Below, one piece after another: positions 24,433 to 32,817 of a stretch of DNA of 36,750 nucleotides. The translations under genes were made by a program, and so were the position numbers. The notes under the pieces are model-generated. The model was not told where the DNA came from and ran no database searches. It saw only the letters and a program-made list of their open reading frames with translations. The stretch spans positions 1-36,750 of the forward strand of contig JAUNVS010000013.1 in NCBI GenBank assembly GCA_030537565.1. Reading direction: 5' to 3'. The number at the start of each line of letters is the position of its first letter. Within the stretch, counting starts at the first letter, position 1. The stretch comes from Eubacteriales bacterium (GTDB taxonomy: Bacteria; Bacillota; Clostridia; Saccharofermentanales; Fastidiosipilaceae).

Positions 24433-25242
24433 ATGGCAATGGAGTGCATGGATCGCCAGGATTTAACAGATGCTCAGAAGAAGCTCATGGGTTCCCTGAA
24501 TTATTCGTTCAGGTCACCGGGGCTTTTTCTTCTTGCTTTGACCCATCGTTCCTATGCCTATGAGAATAATCTGCGTGCACATAATGAGCGACTGGAATTC
24601 TTGGGTGATGCGATTTTAGAGTTTGTCGTTAGTCAGCGACTCTACCGTGATCGTATGACTTTCGAAGAGGGGCAGATGACTAAGCTGCGCGCTCTACTGG
24701 TCTGTGAGGAGTCGCTCGCACAGATTTCGGAAACCTTATCGCTTGGCGCTGCACTTCGCCTCGGTAAGGGGGAGGATTCTGCAGGGGGACGCCAGCGTAA
24801 GTCGATTCTCAGTGACGCCTTGGAGGCGATTTTGGCTGCGATATATCTCGATGTTGCTGGAATCGATCCAGATCATTTCGATTCGAATGAGGCGATTGAC
24901 ACGGCCATGCCACTGACGCATACACGAGGTCTATCTGTTATTTCTGGAGTCTTATCTCCTTTCCTCGAAGACTTATTGAAGCAGGCACTCAATGGAGAGC
25001 TCGTCTATGATTATAAGACGGCGCTTTTGGAACTTCTCCAGCGCAAGCATCGGATCGAGCAGATTCAATTTAAAATGCTGGATCGTCGTGGCCCCGATCA
25101 TGCCCCTGTCTTTGAAATGGGCATTTTTCTTGACGACAAGCTCTTAGCAAAGGCATTGGGCTGCGGCAAGAAGTCGGCCGAACAAGCAGCTGCGAAGATT
25201 GCTCTTGAAGAGATAAGAGCTCAGTCCAATAGAGTTGAGTAG
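24433..25242 (+). CDS. rnc: Ribonuclease III
   Basis: Double-strand RNA endonuclease for rRNA processing and mRNA control. The signature NERLEFLGDAILEF (catalytic Glu and Asp) and the second acidic site SDALEAILAAIYLD are present, followed by a C-terminal double-stranded RNA-binding domain (DYKTALLELLQ to AAAKIALEEI). About 25 extra residues (DPDHFDSNEAIDTAMPLTHT region) sit between the catalytic domain and its last helix. The start is not settled: TTG 24430, ATG 24433, 24439 and 24448 are all in frame. GGAG at 24441-24444 is only three bases before ATG 24448, and the others have no site, so coupling to acpP (stop at 24421) is likely. Confidence 0.95.
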   Translation: MAMECMDRQDLTDAQKKLMGSLNYSFRSPGLFLLALTHRSYAYENNLRAHNERLEFLGDAILEFVVSQRLYRDRMTFEEGQMTKLRALLVCEESLAQISETLSLGAALRLGKGEDSAGGRQRKSILSDALEAILAAIYLDVAGIDPDHFDSNEAIDTAMPLTHTRGLSVISGVLSPFLEDLLKQALNGELVYDYKTALLELLQRKHRIEQIQFKMLDRRGPDHAPVFEMGIFLDDKLLAKALGCGKKSAEQAAAKIALEEIRAQSNRVE

Positions 25243-25248
25243 AGGCGG

Positions 25249-28200
25249 ATGAAGTTTAAGTCGATTACCCTACAAGGGTTCAAATCATTTCCTGAACGTA
25301 CAACCATTAGTTTTCATGATGGGATCACCGCTGTTGTCGGTCCGAATGGCAGTGGTAAGTCGAATATTACGGATGCCATCCGTTGGGTCTTGGGGGAACA
25401 GTCTGCGAAGGCCCTGCGTGGCGCTCGTATGGAAGATGTGATCTTTAATGGGACGCAATCTAGGCGGCCACTATCCTTCTGTGAGGTGCTTCTCTCGCTG
25501 GATAATACTGACGGCCAGTTGAACAGCCCCTATCAAGAACTCGAGATTCGCAGACGCCTCTATCGTTCAGGGGAGAGTGAGTATGCGATTAATCGTCAGC
25601 GCTGCCGCCTGAAGGATATCTCTGAGTTGTTTCTGGATTCTGGAATTGGCCGAGACGGCTATTCTCTGGTCGGCCAGGGCCGAATTGATGAGATCCTTTC
25701 GCCTCGGGGTGAGGATCGGCGCCTCGTCTTTGATGATGCTGCGGGAATTGCGAAGTTTCGCCTTCGACGGCGAGAGGCCGAACAGAAGCTAGAACGGACC
25801 GAGCAGAATTTGCAGCGAGTCCAAGATATCCAACGCGAAATTGAAACCCATATTAAGCCCCTCGAGAAGCAGGCCCAAAAAGCACTCGAAGCCAGGGCTT
25901 TGAATTCCGAATATAGTGATCTTGATCAGGCCCGTCTTTTTAATGAGCTCTGTGACTTGTCGACTGAAATTGAGAAGCGGAGTGCCGATTTCGCGGCGGC
26001 TCAAGCTGAATTAAAAGAACAGTCTGCGAAACGTGAGGCCTTTATCGCAGATAATTCGCGTAGCCTCGAGGCAATGCAGACGCTTCGGGAAGAAATTAAA
26101 GCACTGCAGCTGACGATTGAGTCGCAAAAACGCGAGCTTGACCAGTTGGACCATGAGATGCGTTTCACTGAGAATAATCGAGATCATGCCAAACAGAGGG
26201 CTGAGGAATTAGCTGCTGATCTCGAACGCGAAAGCTTGCAGTTAGACCGACTTGCGACTGAGCTCGAAACGGCGAAGTCGAATCAGAATTCAGAGTCGGA
26301 GCTCGAGCTTAAACGTAGAAACTATGAGACACTGGAGCTCGAACGCAAGACTTTGGAGTGCGAACATAGAGAACTTCGCGAAGCGCTCGAGTTAGAACTT
26401 GCCAATGAGCGCGGGCTACAGACTCAGAAGTATGAGATCTCGGGGAGAATTCAGTCATATGAACTCGAGATACGCGAGCTCCAAAGCCGTGAGGCGCGCG
26501 AGCAGAGTGATGCTCAGCGCTATCAGGCCCAAGCGACTGAGCTGCGTCAAGCTCGAGAGGCGAAGGCAGCAGAGCTCGATGCACTTTCGAACCAGCTCGA
26601 GATAAAGCAACAGAGCTTAAGTGAAGCTCGCGATCAGCTCGCGTCTGAAGCAGATTTGCTAAAACAGATCGATGCCCAGCGTGCGAAGCGCATGGCCGAG
26701 AGTAGGGAACTTGAGTATAGGCTGCGCGCTCTTTCCAATACGATCGAGAATAATGAGGGGTATTACGCATCGGTACGGGCTCTGATGGATTCGCTCAAAA
26801 ATGGCGAGTTGAAAAAATATCGAGAATCAGTTCCCGGGCCCTTGGCAGATCTGATGGTCGTAGAGGCCAAGTACGAAAAAGCCATCGAAGTTGCGATCGG
26901 CGGAAATTTGCAGAATATTGTCGTTAATACGGAACACCTGGCTCGGGAGCTTATTGCCCATCTGCGCCGTCATCGACTCGGGCGAGTGACCTTTCTTCCA
27001 TTCGATGGACTAAGTCTGAGGCGCATTGATTCTGATCAGTTGACACGGCTTTCGCGGATTGATGGCTATCTCGGACGGGCAGAAGATCATGTTGAGATCG
27101 ATTCAAGCTACCGCATCGCCCTCGAATATCGTCTTGGTAGAATTTTGATCGCTAGAGACCTAGAAGCCGGTCAAGCCATATCAAAGGCGAGCGATCGTCG
27201 ATATTTGGTCGTGACTTTGGATGGGGATAGCATCGCTGCAGGCGGTGCCATCACCGGTGGTGAGCAGCGACAACAACGTCCGGGATTGGGTCTGATCGAG
27301 CGGCGGCGTGAATACCAAGATCTACAAAACAAGTATGCCCAGCTTGAGCTATCTCTGGCTGAGGATTCGAAGTCCTACGAATTGGCTGAGTCTAGATATT
27401 TAAACAGCGTTAAAAAGGTCAATGAACTGGATGGCGAACTTGAGAATATGGCTCGTGAATTGCGTGGCGAGGAGGCTCAGCAAGAATTTGTGCGCGGGGA
27501 AGAAGAGCGGATTAAAGCACGCTTGGCTTCGTACTCAGACCTGAATTTTGCAGAGGACCGTAAACGGATCGAAGCGGCTCTCGTCAGCGAGCGTGAACTG
27601 CTTAGGAAACATGATGAAGTCCTATTACAGAGTTCGGAGTCTCAGAAGCAAATCAGCTTTAGAATTAGTGGAGTCACAGAGAAACTTGAGTCCGTTCAGA
27701 GCGCTTTTGAATCAGCTAGTCTTTCCTTCCAGTTGGAACGTCGAGAGCAGGAACGCAAGTTAGAATTAATTACTCGATTAGAGTCTGAACTAGATACCCT
27801 TCGGGAACGTCAGCGCTTTCACCAGGCTGAAGCCCACGCCATGGAGCTTAAAATCCAGGAAGCGGATAAGCGACTGGGTGAACTGGCGGCGAAGCGGCCT
27901 CAGACCGAGGAGATGATAGGGTCTAAATTGAATACCCTAAGTGATTTGGACTTGCGCTATCAGCAGGCTGAAACTGAGAATTCTAAATTCATCGAGAAAC
28001 TGGAAACGCTGAACGAACTAGAGAATCGTCTTTCCCGTGAAGAAATTCGTCTTGAGCAGGGCTTGGAGAATTCTAAACGGCGGCGAGATCAGGCCCTCAA
28101 TGAACTTTGGGAGAATTACCAGCTCACATGGAAGGATCGCGAGCATCGTGATCTATCCCATTACGATCCAGCGAAGACCCGTAAGCGTTTGAAGCAAATC

Positions 28201-28857
28201 CGCGATCAGCTTCGCGAGATTGGCCCGGTGAATGAAAACGCTCCGGAAGCCTTTGAGGAGCTAAAAGAGCGCTATGCCTTCATTAATAAACAGTACGAAG
28301 ACATTTTGGCTGCGCGGGTAGATCTCGATCAGGTGCTAGCTTCAATTTCAAAAGAGATGAGAGTCCAATTCGAAAGTAGTTTCGAGTTCATCCAAAGAGA
28401 ATTCAACAGCGTGTTCTGTGAACTATTTGGCGGCGGTTATGCCGAGCTCGTACTTGAGGGTGACGATGCATTAGAAGCAAATATCCAGATTCGTGTCTCA
28501 CCACCCGGTAAACGAATGCAGAATATGTTGCTATTATCTGGAGGAGAGCGTTGTCTCGCGGCGATTGCTCTGCTATTTGCGATCCAGCGGCTCAAACCGA
28601 GTGCCTTTTGTGTGCTCGATGAGGTCGAAGCGGCTCTAGACGATGCTAATATTTTCCGCTTTAGCGATTACTTAAACCGCTATGCTGAAGATACCCAATA
28701 CATCATCGTTACCCATCGAAAGGGAACGATGGAGGCGGCTGATCGGATCTATGGCGTTTCAATGCCTGAAAAGGGAATTTCGAAGATTCTTTCGATTCGC
28801 CTCGATGGACATGACGATGCGCCCGAGATAGCAGCCCTGACTAAATCTTTGAACTAG
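25249..28857 (+). CDS. smc: Chromosome condensation protein SMC
   Basis: Homodimeric ring ATPase that organises and segregates the chromosome with ScpA/ScpB. The 1202-residue protein has the N-terminal Walker A VGPNGSGKSNITDAIRWVLG, two long coiled coils (about 165-500 and 670-1010) rich in E, R, L and Q, a central hinge (GPLADLMVVEAKYEKAIEVA to about residue 660), and the C-terminal signature LLLSGGERCLAAIALL with Walker B AFCVLDEVEAALDD. The length and layout are those of B. subtilis SMC. ATG 25249 lies six bases after the rnc stop. Confidence 0.97.
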   Translation: MKFKSITLQGFKSFPERTTISFHDGITAVVGPNGSGKSNITDAIRWVLGEQSAKALRGARMEDVIFNGTQSRRPLSFCEVLLSLDNTDGQLNSPYQELEIRRRLYRSGESEYAINRQRCRLKDISELFLDSGIGRDGYSLVGQGRIDEILSPRGEDRRLVFDDAAGIAKFRLRRREAEQKLERTEQNLQRVQDIQREIETHIKPLEKQAQKALEARALNSEYSDLDQARLFNELCDLSTEIEKRSADFAAAQAELKEQSAKREAFIADNSRSLEAMQTLREEIKALQLTIESQKRELDQLDHEMRFTENNRDHAKQRAEELAADLERESLQLDRLATELETAKSNQNSESELELKRRNYETLELERKTLECEHRELREALELELANERGLQTQKYEISGRIQSYELEIRELQSREAREQSDAQRYQAQATELRQAREAKAAELDALSNQLEIKQQSLSEARDQLASEADLLKQIDAQRAKRMAESRELEYRLRALSNTIENNEGYYASVRALMDSLKNGELKKYRESVPGPLADLMVVEAKYEKAIEVAIGGNLQNIVVNTEHLARELIAHLRRHRLGRVTFLPFDGLSLRRIDSDQLTRLSRIDGYLGRAEDHVEIDSSYRIALEYRLGRILIARDLEAGQAISKASDRRYLVVTLDGDSIAAGGAITGGEQRQQRPGLGLIERRREYQDLQNKYAQLELSLAEDSKSYELAESRYLNSVKKVNELDGELENMARELRGEEAQQEFVRGEEERIKARLASYSDLNFAEDRKRIEAALVSERELLRKHDEVLLQSSESQKQISFRISGVTEKLESVQSAFESASLSFQLERREQERKLELITRLESELDTLRERQRFHQAEAHAMELKIQEADKRLGELAAKRPQTEEMIGSKLNTLSDLDLRYQQAETENSKFIEKLETLNELENRLSREEIRLEQGLENSKRRRDQALNELWENYQLTWKDREHRDLSHYDPAKTRKRLKQIRDQLREIGPVNENAPEAFEELKERYAFINKQYEDILAARVDLDQVLASISKEMRVQFESSFEFIQREFNSVFCELFGGGYAELVLEGDDALEANIQIRVSPPGKRMQNMLLLSGGERCLAAIALLFAIQRLKPSAFCVLDEVEAALDDANIFRFSDYLNRYAEDTQYIIVTHRKGTMEAADRIYGVSMPEKGISKILSIRLDGHDDAPEIAALTKSLN

Positions 28858-28867
28858 GAGTACGACC

Positions 28868-29815
28868 ATGGCTTTTTTTGACAAATTTAAAGCAGGCCTG
28901 AATAAAACCCGTTCTTTTATTCTAGATGCCGTAATGCAGACCGATGCCACCCAGACGCATTATCTCGACGAGGATATTCTCGATGAATTGGAAATGGCTC
29001 TCGTCCAAACGGATATGGGGGCTGACTGTGTTGATCGCCTGACGGCGAAGCTTCGTGAAAGATTGGCCGAATCTACGAAGTATGAATTAAAAACGGCCTT
29101 TCAGGATTTACAAGCCGATATGCTCGATATTCTTGGTCCAGCTCGGCAGTTGCAGATCAATCCCAGACGCCTAAACATCATTCTGATGGTTGGAGTCAAT
29201 GGTTCAGGCAAGACGACCACAGCGGGAAAACTGGCCCAGAGATGGATTAATGAGGGGAATCGGGTTTTACTTGCTGCCGCTGACACCTTTCGTGCAGCCG
29301 CGATCGAACAACTTCAACATTGGGCTGAATTGACCGGTGCTCAATTTGTTGCGCAGAAGGAAGGTTCAGATCCAGCTGCGATCGTCTTTGATGCTCTCAA
29401 AGCAGCAAAGGCACGCAACTGTAATGCCATCATCATCGACACCGCAGGGCGCTTACAGAATAAAAAGAATCTCATGGATGAGCTCGCCAAGATTCGCCGT
29501 GTGATCGACAAAGAAGCGGCTGGCTGCATTACACGCAACCTGATTGTTATCGATTCCAGCACCGGGCAAAATGCGGTGATCCAGGCTCAAACCTTTACGG
29601 AGGTCAGCCGTGTCGATGGAATTGTAATTACTAAGCTAGACGGAAGTGCAAAGGGCGGCGTTGCGCTCGCAGTAAGTGCTCAGACTCATAAGCCGATTTA
29701 TCTCGTTGGTCTCGGCGAGGGCGTCGATGATCTTGTGGACTTCGACCCAGAGGCATTTATCGCCTCACTATTGCCGAGTGAAGAGGACTTGATCGCTGAA
29801 GACTTAGCCGATTGA
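28868..29815 (+). CDS. ftsY: Signal recognition particle receptor FtsY
   Basis: Membrane-associated SRP GTPase that docks ribosome-nascent chain complexes at SecYEG. The 315-residue protein has a short N-terminal helix region (MAFFDKFKAGLNKTRS) and the NG domain: G1 GVNGSGKTTTAGKLA, DTFRAAAIEQL, G3 IIDTAGRLQ, G4 TKLDGSAKGG and the closing GLGEGVDDLVDFDPEAF. It lacks the long acidic A domain of E. coli FtsY, as in other Bacillota. AGGAG overlaps the smc stop, seven bases before the ATG. The usual ylxM-ffh genes do not follow. Confidence 0.96.
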   Translation: MAFFDKFKAGLNKTRSFILDAVMQTDATQTHYLDEDILDELEMALVQTDMGADCVDRLTAKLRERLAESTKYELKTAFQDLQADMLDILGPARQLQINPRRLNIILMVGVNGSGKTTTAGKLAQRWINEGNRVLLAAADTFRAAAIEQLQHWAELTGAQFVAQKEGSDPAAIVFDALKAAKARNCNAIIIDTAGRLQNKKNLMDELAKIRRVIDKEAAGCITRNLIVIDSSTGQNAVIQAQTFTEVSRVDGIVITKLDGSAKGGVALAVSAQTHKPIYLVGLGEGVDDLVDFDPEAFIASLLPSEEDLIAEDLAD

Positions 29816-29878
29816 GCTCAGAGACTTGGATGGGCAAGATGCTGCGGAAGATTCAGTAGAGTGATGAGCATCGGTGAC

Positions 29879-29907
29879 TTGATTTGTTCGTACAATAACG
29901 ATATACT
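29879..29907 (+). promoter_or_regulatory. Promoter of the infC-rpmI-rplT operon
   Basis: TTGATT (29879-29884) and TATACT (29902-29907) are 17 bases apart (4 of 6 and 5 of 6). The implied start near 29914 leaves a leader of about 140 bases before infC. Confidence 0.68.
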
Positions 29908-29913
29908 TCACTA

Positions 29914-30053
29914 GTCAAGCAGGAACAAAAGTTCCTCACCTCAAACTCGGGTGAAGAGGTATCGAATTATTTGCAAGTTCATCTTGCCTTTTTCGAGAAG
30001 CCCGACGGCTTCTATTTTTTTGCTTGAACGACAACTAGAGGAGGTAACGTCAC
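29914..30053 (+). promoter_or_regulatory. infC leader, probable L20-responsive attenuator
   Basis: The leader holds several hairpins: AGGAAC-AAAA-GTTCCT (29921-29936), ACCTC paired with GAGGT (29938-29942 with 29956-29960), GCAAG-ttcat-CTTGC (29973-29987), and a terminator at 29996-30021 placed ahead of the infC ribosome binding site. The 5' end TCAAGCA (29915-29921) is complementary to TGCTTGA (30021-30027), which could close the whole leader or compete with the terminator tail. In Bacillota the infC-rpmI-rplT operon is known to be regulated by L20 through leader termination; position and layout fit this, but I did not match a covariance model. Confidence 0.65.
29996..30021 (+). terminator. 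Leader terminator ahead of infC
   Basis: AGAAGCC-cgac-GGCTTCT is a perfect 7-base-pair stem followed by A and seven T (30015-30021). It lies 16 bases before the infC Shine-Dalgarno, so it must be an attenuator rather than an end of ftsY. Confidence 0.78.
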
Positions 30054-30587
30054 ATAGCTAGACCCGCACAGAAAAAAGGTCTCGAAATCAACGAAAATAT
30101 TCGTTATAGCCAAGTTCGCCTCATCGATGCCGAGGGCACGATGGTAGGTGTAGTACCGATTGAGGCTGCTTTGGCAAAGGCCGCAGCATCGAATCTCGAC
30201 TTGGTCCTTATTTCCCCTAATGATGATAATCCCGTATGTCGGATTATGGATTATGGGAAGCACATGTTTGAACAATCCAAACGTGAGCGTGAACAGCGTA
30301 AGAAGCAAAAAACCGTCGAGTTAAAAGAGGTCACTCTCAAATTGACGACGGAAGAGCATGATTTGAACTTTAAGACGAAGAACGTGATTCGCTTCCTGAA
30401 TGATGGATCACGGGTTAAGGTCAGTATTCGTTTCCGTGGACGTGAGATGGCTTTTACTAACCAAGCCTATCCGATACTTCAGGCGATCGCAGATCGCTGC
30501 TCCGAATATGGAAGCATTGACCGTGCCCCCAAGATGGAAGGTCGAAACATGGTGATGTTCTTAGCTCCGAATAAGAACAAGCCCTAA
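30054..30587 (+). CDS. infC: Translation initiation factor IF-3, ATA start
   Basis: IF-3 binds 30S subunits, blocks premature 50S joining and checks the start codon. The conserved N-terminal INENIRYSQVRLIDAEG begins 11 codons into the call and lies upstream of the first in-frame ATG (30141), so initiation must be earlier. The frame is closed by TAA at 30045-30047. Between that stop and the conserved segment there is no ATG, GTG or TTG. The ATA at 30054 is nine bases after a strong AGAGGAGGT (30037-30045), giving 177 residues (xARPAQKKGLEINEN). Isoleucine-type starts are a known IF-3 autoregulation device (AUU in E. coli). The C-terminal domain (VKVSIRFRGREMAF) is complete. Confidence 0.93.
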   Translation: MARPAQKKGLEINENIRYSQVRLIDAEGTMVGVVPIEAALAKAAASNLDLVLISPNDDNPVCRIMDYGKHMFEQSKREREQRKKQKTVELKEVTLKLTTEEHDLNFKTKNVIRFLNDGSRVKVSIRFRGREMAFTNQAYPILQAIADRCSEYGSIDRAPKMEGRNMVMFLAPNKNKP

Positions 30588-30604
30588 CTTTAGGAGGTAG
30601 CATA

Positions 30605-30802
30605 ATGCCTAAGCAAAAAACTCATAGCGCTTCGAAGAAGAGATTTAAGATTTCGGGCAGTGGAAAAGTTGTCCGCCCGAGAGCGCATAAGAAACATAAA
30701 TTGACCTGCAAGTCCGCCAAGCAAAAGAGAAACCTTCGTGGGACCTGCATTGCCGATAAGTCGGTGGCCAAAAACATTAAAGTGTTGATTCCCTACAAAT
30801 AA
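30605..30802 (+). CDS. rpmI: 50S ribosomal protein L35
   Basis: Very basic 65-residue protein, MPKQKTHSASKKRFKISGSG at its start, matching L35 along its whole length (KTHSxxKKRFK, RPRAHKKH). TAGGAGGT lies upstream of ATG 30605. It sits 17 bases after infC and 16 before rplT, the invariant order of this operon. Confidence 0.97.
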   Translation: MPKQKTHSASKKRFKISGSGKVVRPRAHKKHKLTCKSAKQKRNLRGTCIADKSVAKNIKVLIPYK

Positions 30803-30818
30803 GCGGAGGTGCTAAGAG

Positions 30819-31175
30819 ATGGCGAGAGTTAAAAGAGGCGTAACCGCCCACGCAAGACATAAGAAAATTTTGAAGATGGCAAAGGGCTACTTCGGTCGTA
30901 AGAGCAAGTTGTTCCGTGTTGCCAATCAGCAGGTCCTCAAGTCCGGTAACTATGCATACCGCGATCGTCGCCAACGCAAGCGCGATATGCGGAAGCTTTG
31001 GATTACCCGCATCAATGCCGCCTGCCATCAGAACGGGATGAGCTACAGTCGTTTTATTAACGGCCTCAAGCTCGCAGAGATCAGTCTCGATCGTAAAGTC
31101 TTGGCCGACATTGCGGTCAGCGATCCCCAGGGTTTCACTGCCATCGTCGAAAAGGCGAAGGCCGCTCTGAACTAA
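30819..31175 (+). CDS. rplT: 50S ribosomal protein L20
   Basis: Early-assembly 23S rRNA-binding protein and, in Bacillota, the repressor of its own operon. The 118-residue protein matches L20 throughout: [56 protein letters not shown] and a conserved C-terminal globular part ending [25 protein letters not shown] precedes ATG 30819. A strong terminator follows 16 bases after the stop. Confidence 0.98.
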   Translation: MARVKRGVTAHARHKKILKMAKGYFGRKSKLFRVANQQVLKSGNYAYRDRRQRKRDMRKLWITRINAACHQNGMSYSRFINGLKLAEISLDRKVLADIAVSDPQGFTAIVEKAKAALN

Positions 31176-31191
31176 TTTTTGATATTGGAGG

Positions 31192-31220
31192 GGGCAAGCT
31201 TCGGCTTGCCCTTTTTTTTT
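31192..31220 (+). terminator. rplT terminator with TTCG tetraloop
   Basis: GGGCAAGC-TTCG-GCTTGCCC is an 8-base-pair stem with a UUCG tetraloop, followed by nine T (31212-31220). The ATG of the SpoU-family gene starts at the very next base, and GGAGG (31187-31191) sits just before the stem. Confidence 0.9.
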
Positions 31221-32105
31221 ATGGACATAATACGCAGTCGCCAAAATCCAAGAATAAAGGCCCTTCGTAAGGAGCGCCGGCTGAAGAAAAGTTCTCAACG
31301 AATTTTTCTCGAGGGGCCGAGACAAGTCGACGTTGCAGTCTCTTCATCCATAATCGGGCCAGAAAGTCGAGCCGTTCTCTATGTTGAGGAGGGACTCTTA
31401 GATTCAGATTTTGTTCAGAAAATCCTAGCAGCGCTCGTCGCAGTAGCTGCTGAAGTCATCATAATATCTGAAGAGGTCTCTGAGCTAATTGCTTCGACGT
31501 CCTCGCCTCAAGGCCTGTATCTCGAACTACAGCGCCCGTCATCGCCCAAGCTGAGCCTCTCGAGTCTACTGCGTCCTGGGCGCTTTTATCTCGGCCTCGA
31601 TAGGATCCAGGACCCAGGGAATCTCGGTACAATTCTGAGATCTGCGAAGGCTTTTGGGGTTGATGCTGTCTTTCTTTCGGAACAATCCTGTTCTTGCTTT
31701 GATGAAAAAGTTTTAAGGGCCTCGATTGCAGCGGTCTTGAATCTAAATCTTTATGAAAATACCGACTTGGAGTGCCTGGTTAAACAGATGAGGCTTGAAG
31801 ATCAGGATTGTGATTCGCTTCGAAATAATCCCAACTTCGTAGAGTCACCGGCCCTTAAGCAGGATTCATTGATCCCTGCTACTGTTTTCGCGCTTGATCT
31901 TGTTGGCAGTAATTTGCGAACATTTAATCGTGATCTTATAAATCAGCAGGCGAATTTACTCCTGATTGGAAGTGAGGGGCAAGGGCTAACTCCGAAACTA
32001 AAACAACTCGCAGAGCGAAGTCTGCGGATTGAGATGCCCGGAGGCTTCGAATCGCTCAACGTTGCTGTGGCCACTTCGATCGCATTGTTTGCGTTAAGAG
32101 GTTAA
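31221..32105 (+). CDS. SpoU-family RNA 2'-O-methyltransferase
   Basis: SPOUT-class enzyme that likely methylates a ribose in 23S rRNA or tRNA (TrmH/RlmB type). The 294-residue protein has an N-terminal substrate-binding domain starting DIIRSRQNPRIKALRKER, motif 1 LDRIQDPGNLGTILRSAKAFG, a middle motif KVLRASIAAV (usually RaSaGA), motif 2 LLIGSEGQGLTP and motif 3 FESLNVAVATSIALF, which form the trefoil-knot SAM site. The ATG at 31221 touches the last T of the rplT terminator and has no adjacent ribosome binding site. TTG 31206 inside the hairpin is an alternative. Its place after rplT is usual in Clostridia. Expression probably depends on read-through. Confidence 0.88.
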   Translation: MDIIRSRQNPRIKALRKERRLKKSSQRIFLEGPRQVDVAVSSSIIGPESRAVLYVEEGLLDSDFVQKILAALVAVAAEVIIISEEVSELIASTSSPQGLYLELQRPSSPKLSLSSLLRPGRFYLGLDRIQDPGNLGTILRSAKAFGVDAVFLSEQSCSCFDEKVLRASIAAVLNLNLYENTDLECLVKQMRLEDQDCDSLRNNPNFVESPALKQDSLIPATVFALDLVGSNLRTFNRDLINQQANLLLIGSEGQGLTPKLKQLAERSLRIEMPGGFESLNVAVATSIALFALRG

Positions 32106-32106
32106 A

Positions 32107-32135
32107 AAAAGCGGTCTCCGTTTGGAACCGCTTTT
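32107..32135. terminator. Bidirectional terminator between SpoU gene and apt
   Basis: AAAAGCGGT (32107-32115) pairs with ACCGCTTTT (32127-32135), with inner TCC/GGA pairs around a GTTT loop. T runs exist on both strands (TTTT on +, seven T on -), which suits the convergent genes on each side. Confidence 0.82.
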
Positions 32136-32155
32136 ATCTATCCTAAGGACTAGAA

Positions 32156-32683
32156 TTAAAGTTTGTCCTCGTGGACCTTACAGACTGAGTCTACGACGTA
32201 ACCTTCGAGGTCGCTACGGCCATTGAGTTCATCCAGCTCAATGAAGAATAGGTTTGCCGCAACGATGGCACCTAATTTCTCAACGAGTCGACAATTGGCT
32301 CTCGCAGTTCCTCCTGTGGCCAGTAGGTCATCAATGACGAGCACACGCTGCCCTGGAAGAATGGCGTCCTTATGAATCTCAAGCTGATCTTCGCCGTACT
32401 CGAGGCTGTAGCGAACCGAAACCGTTTCGGCTGGCAGCTTATTCGGCTTACGGATTGGTACGAAAGGCTTGTGCATAGCGTAGGCAACCGGAGCTCCAAC
32501 GATGAAGCCACGGGCCTCCGCACCTACGATGACATCGAATTCATACTTCGATGCAAGTTTGACCATCTGGTCGATGGCTTCCCGGAAGAGATCCGCATCC
32601 TTTAATACCGTGGTAATATCAATGAAATCAATTCCTCGGCGCGGGAAGTGATGTACGTGTCTAAGTTTGGTTGATAAGTCCAT
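32156..32683 (-). CDS. apt: Adenine phosphoribosyltransferase
   Basis: Purine salvage enzyme converting adenine and PRPP to AMP. The 175-residue protein has the N-terminal FPRRGIDFIDITTVL (canonical FPxxGIxFxDITPLL), IVGAEARGFIVGAPVAYAM, PIRKPNKLP in the flexible hood, and the PRPP-binding motif VLVIDDLLATGGTA. Two ATG codons are in frame at 32698 and 32683. The second has GAGGA eight bases upstream and fits the family N-terminus, while the first overlaps that site and has none of its own. It is the only minus-strand gene, converging on the preceding operon and diverging from the editing-like gene. Confidence 0.96.
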   Translation of the reverse strand: MDLSTKLRHVHHFPRRGIDFIDITTVLKDADLFREAIDQMVKLASKYEFDVIVGAEARGFIVGAPVAYAMHKPFVPIRKPNKLPAETVSVRYSLEYGEDQLEIHKDAILPGQRVLVIDDLLATGGTARANCRLVEKLGAIVAANLFFIELDELNGRSDLEGYVVDSVCKVHEDKL

Positions 32684-32741
32684 ATAAACTATCCTCATCG
32701 ATCAACTATTTAGGCGTTTTATATGAGCTGATTCGTACTAG

Positions 32742-32781
32742 CCATCAAACGCACATTTGTTATTATAACGCTATTTGATGG
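32742..32781. repeat. Inverted repeat in the apt divergent region
   Basis: CCATCAAA (32742-32749) and TTTGATGG (32774-32781) are perfect 8-base inverted arms separated by 24 bases. They bracket the apt -10 element. This could be an operator for a dimeric regulator; no regulator is encoded nearby. Confidence 0.5.
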
Positions 32782-32791
32782 ATTTTGTCTC
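32762..32791 (-). promoter_or_regulatory. Promoter candidate of apt
   Basis: On the minus strand GAGACA (32791-32786), an 18-base spacer and a perfect TATAAT (32767-32762) stand about 80 bases before the apt ATG. The -35 matches 4 of 6. Confidence 0.5.
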
Positions 32792-32817
32792 CTGTATTGG
32801 GGTGGGGAGGATTAGCG

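Noticed and set aside
26309..26770. Open frame of 153 codons on the minus strand
   Set aside because: It is antisense to the smc coiled coil; the biased codon use there keeps the opposite strand open by chance.
29923..29934. GAACAAAAGTTC in the infC leader as a second LexA box
   Set aside because: It fits the bare GAACnnnnGTTC core, but the surrounding bases extend it to AGGAAC-AAAA-GTTCCT, an RNA hairpin inside a structured leader, and SOS control of infC is not expected.
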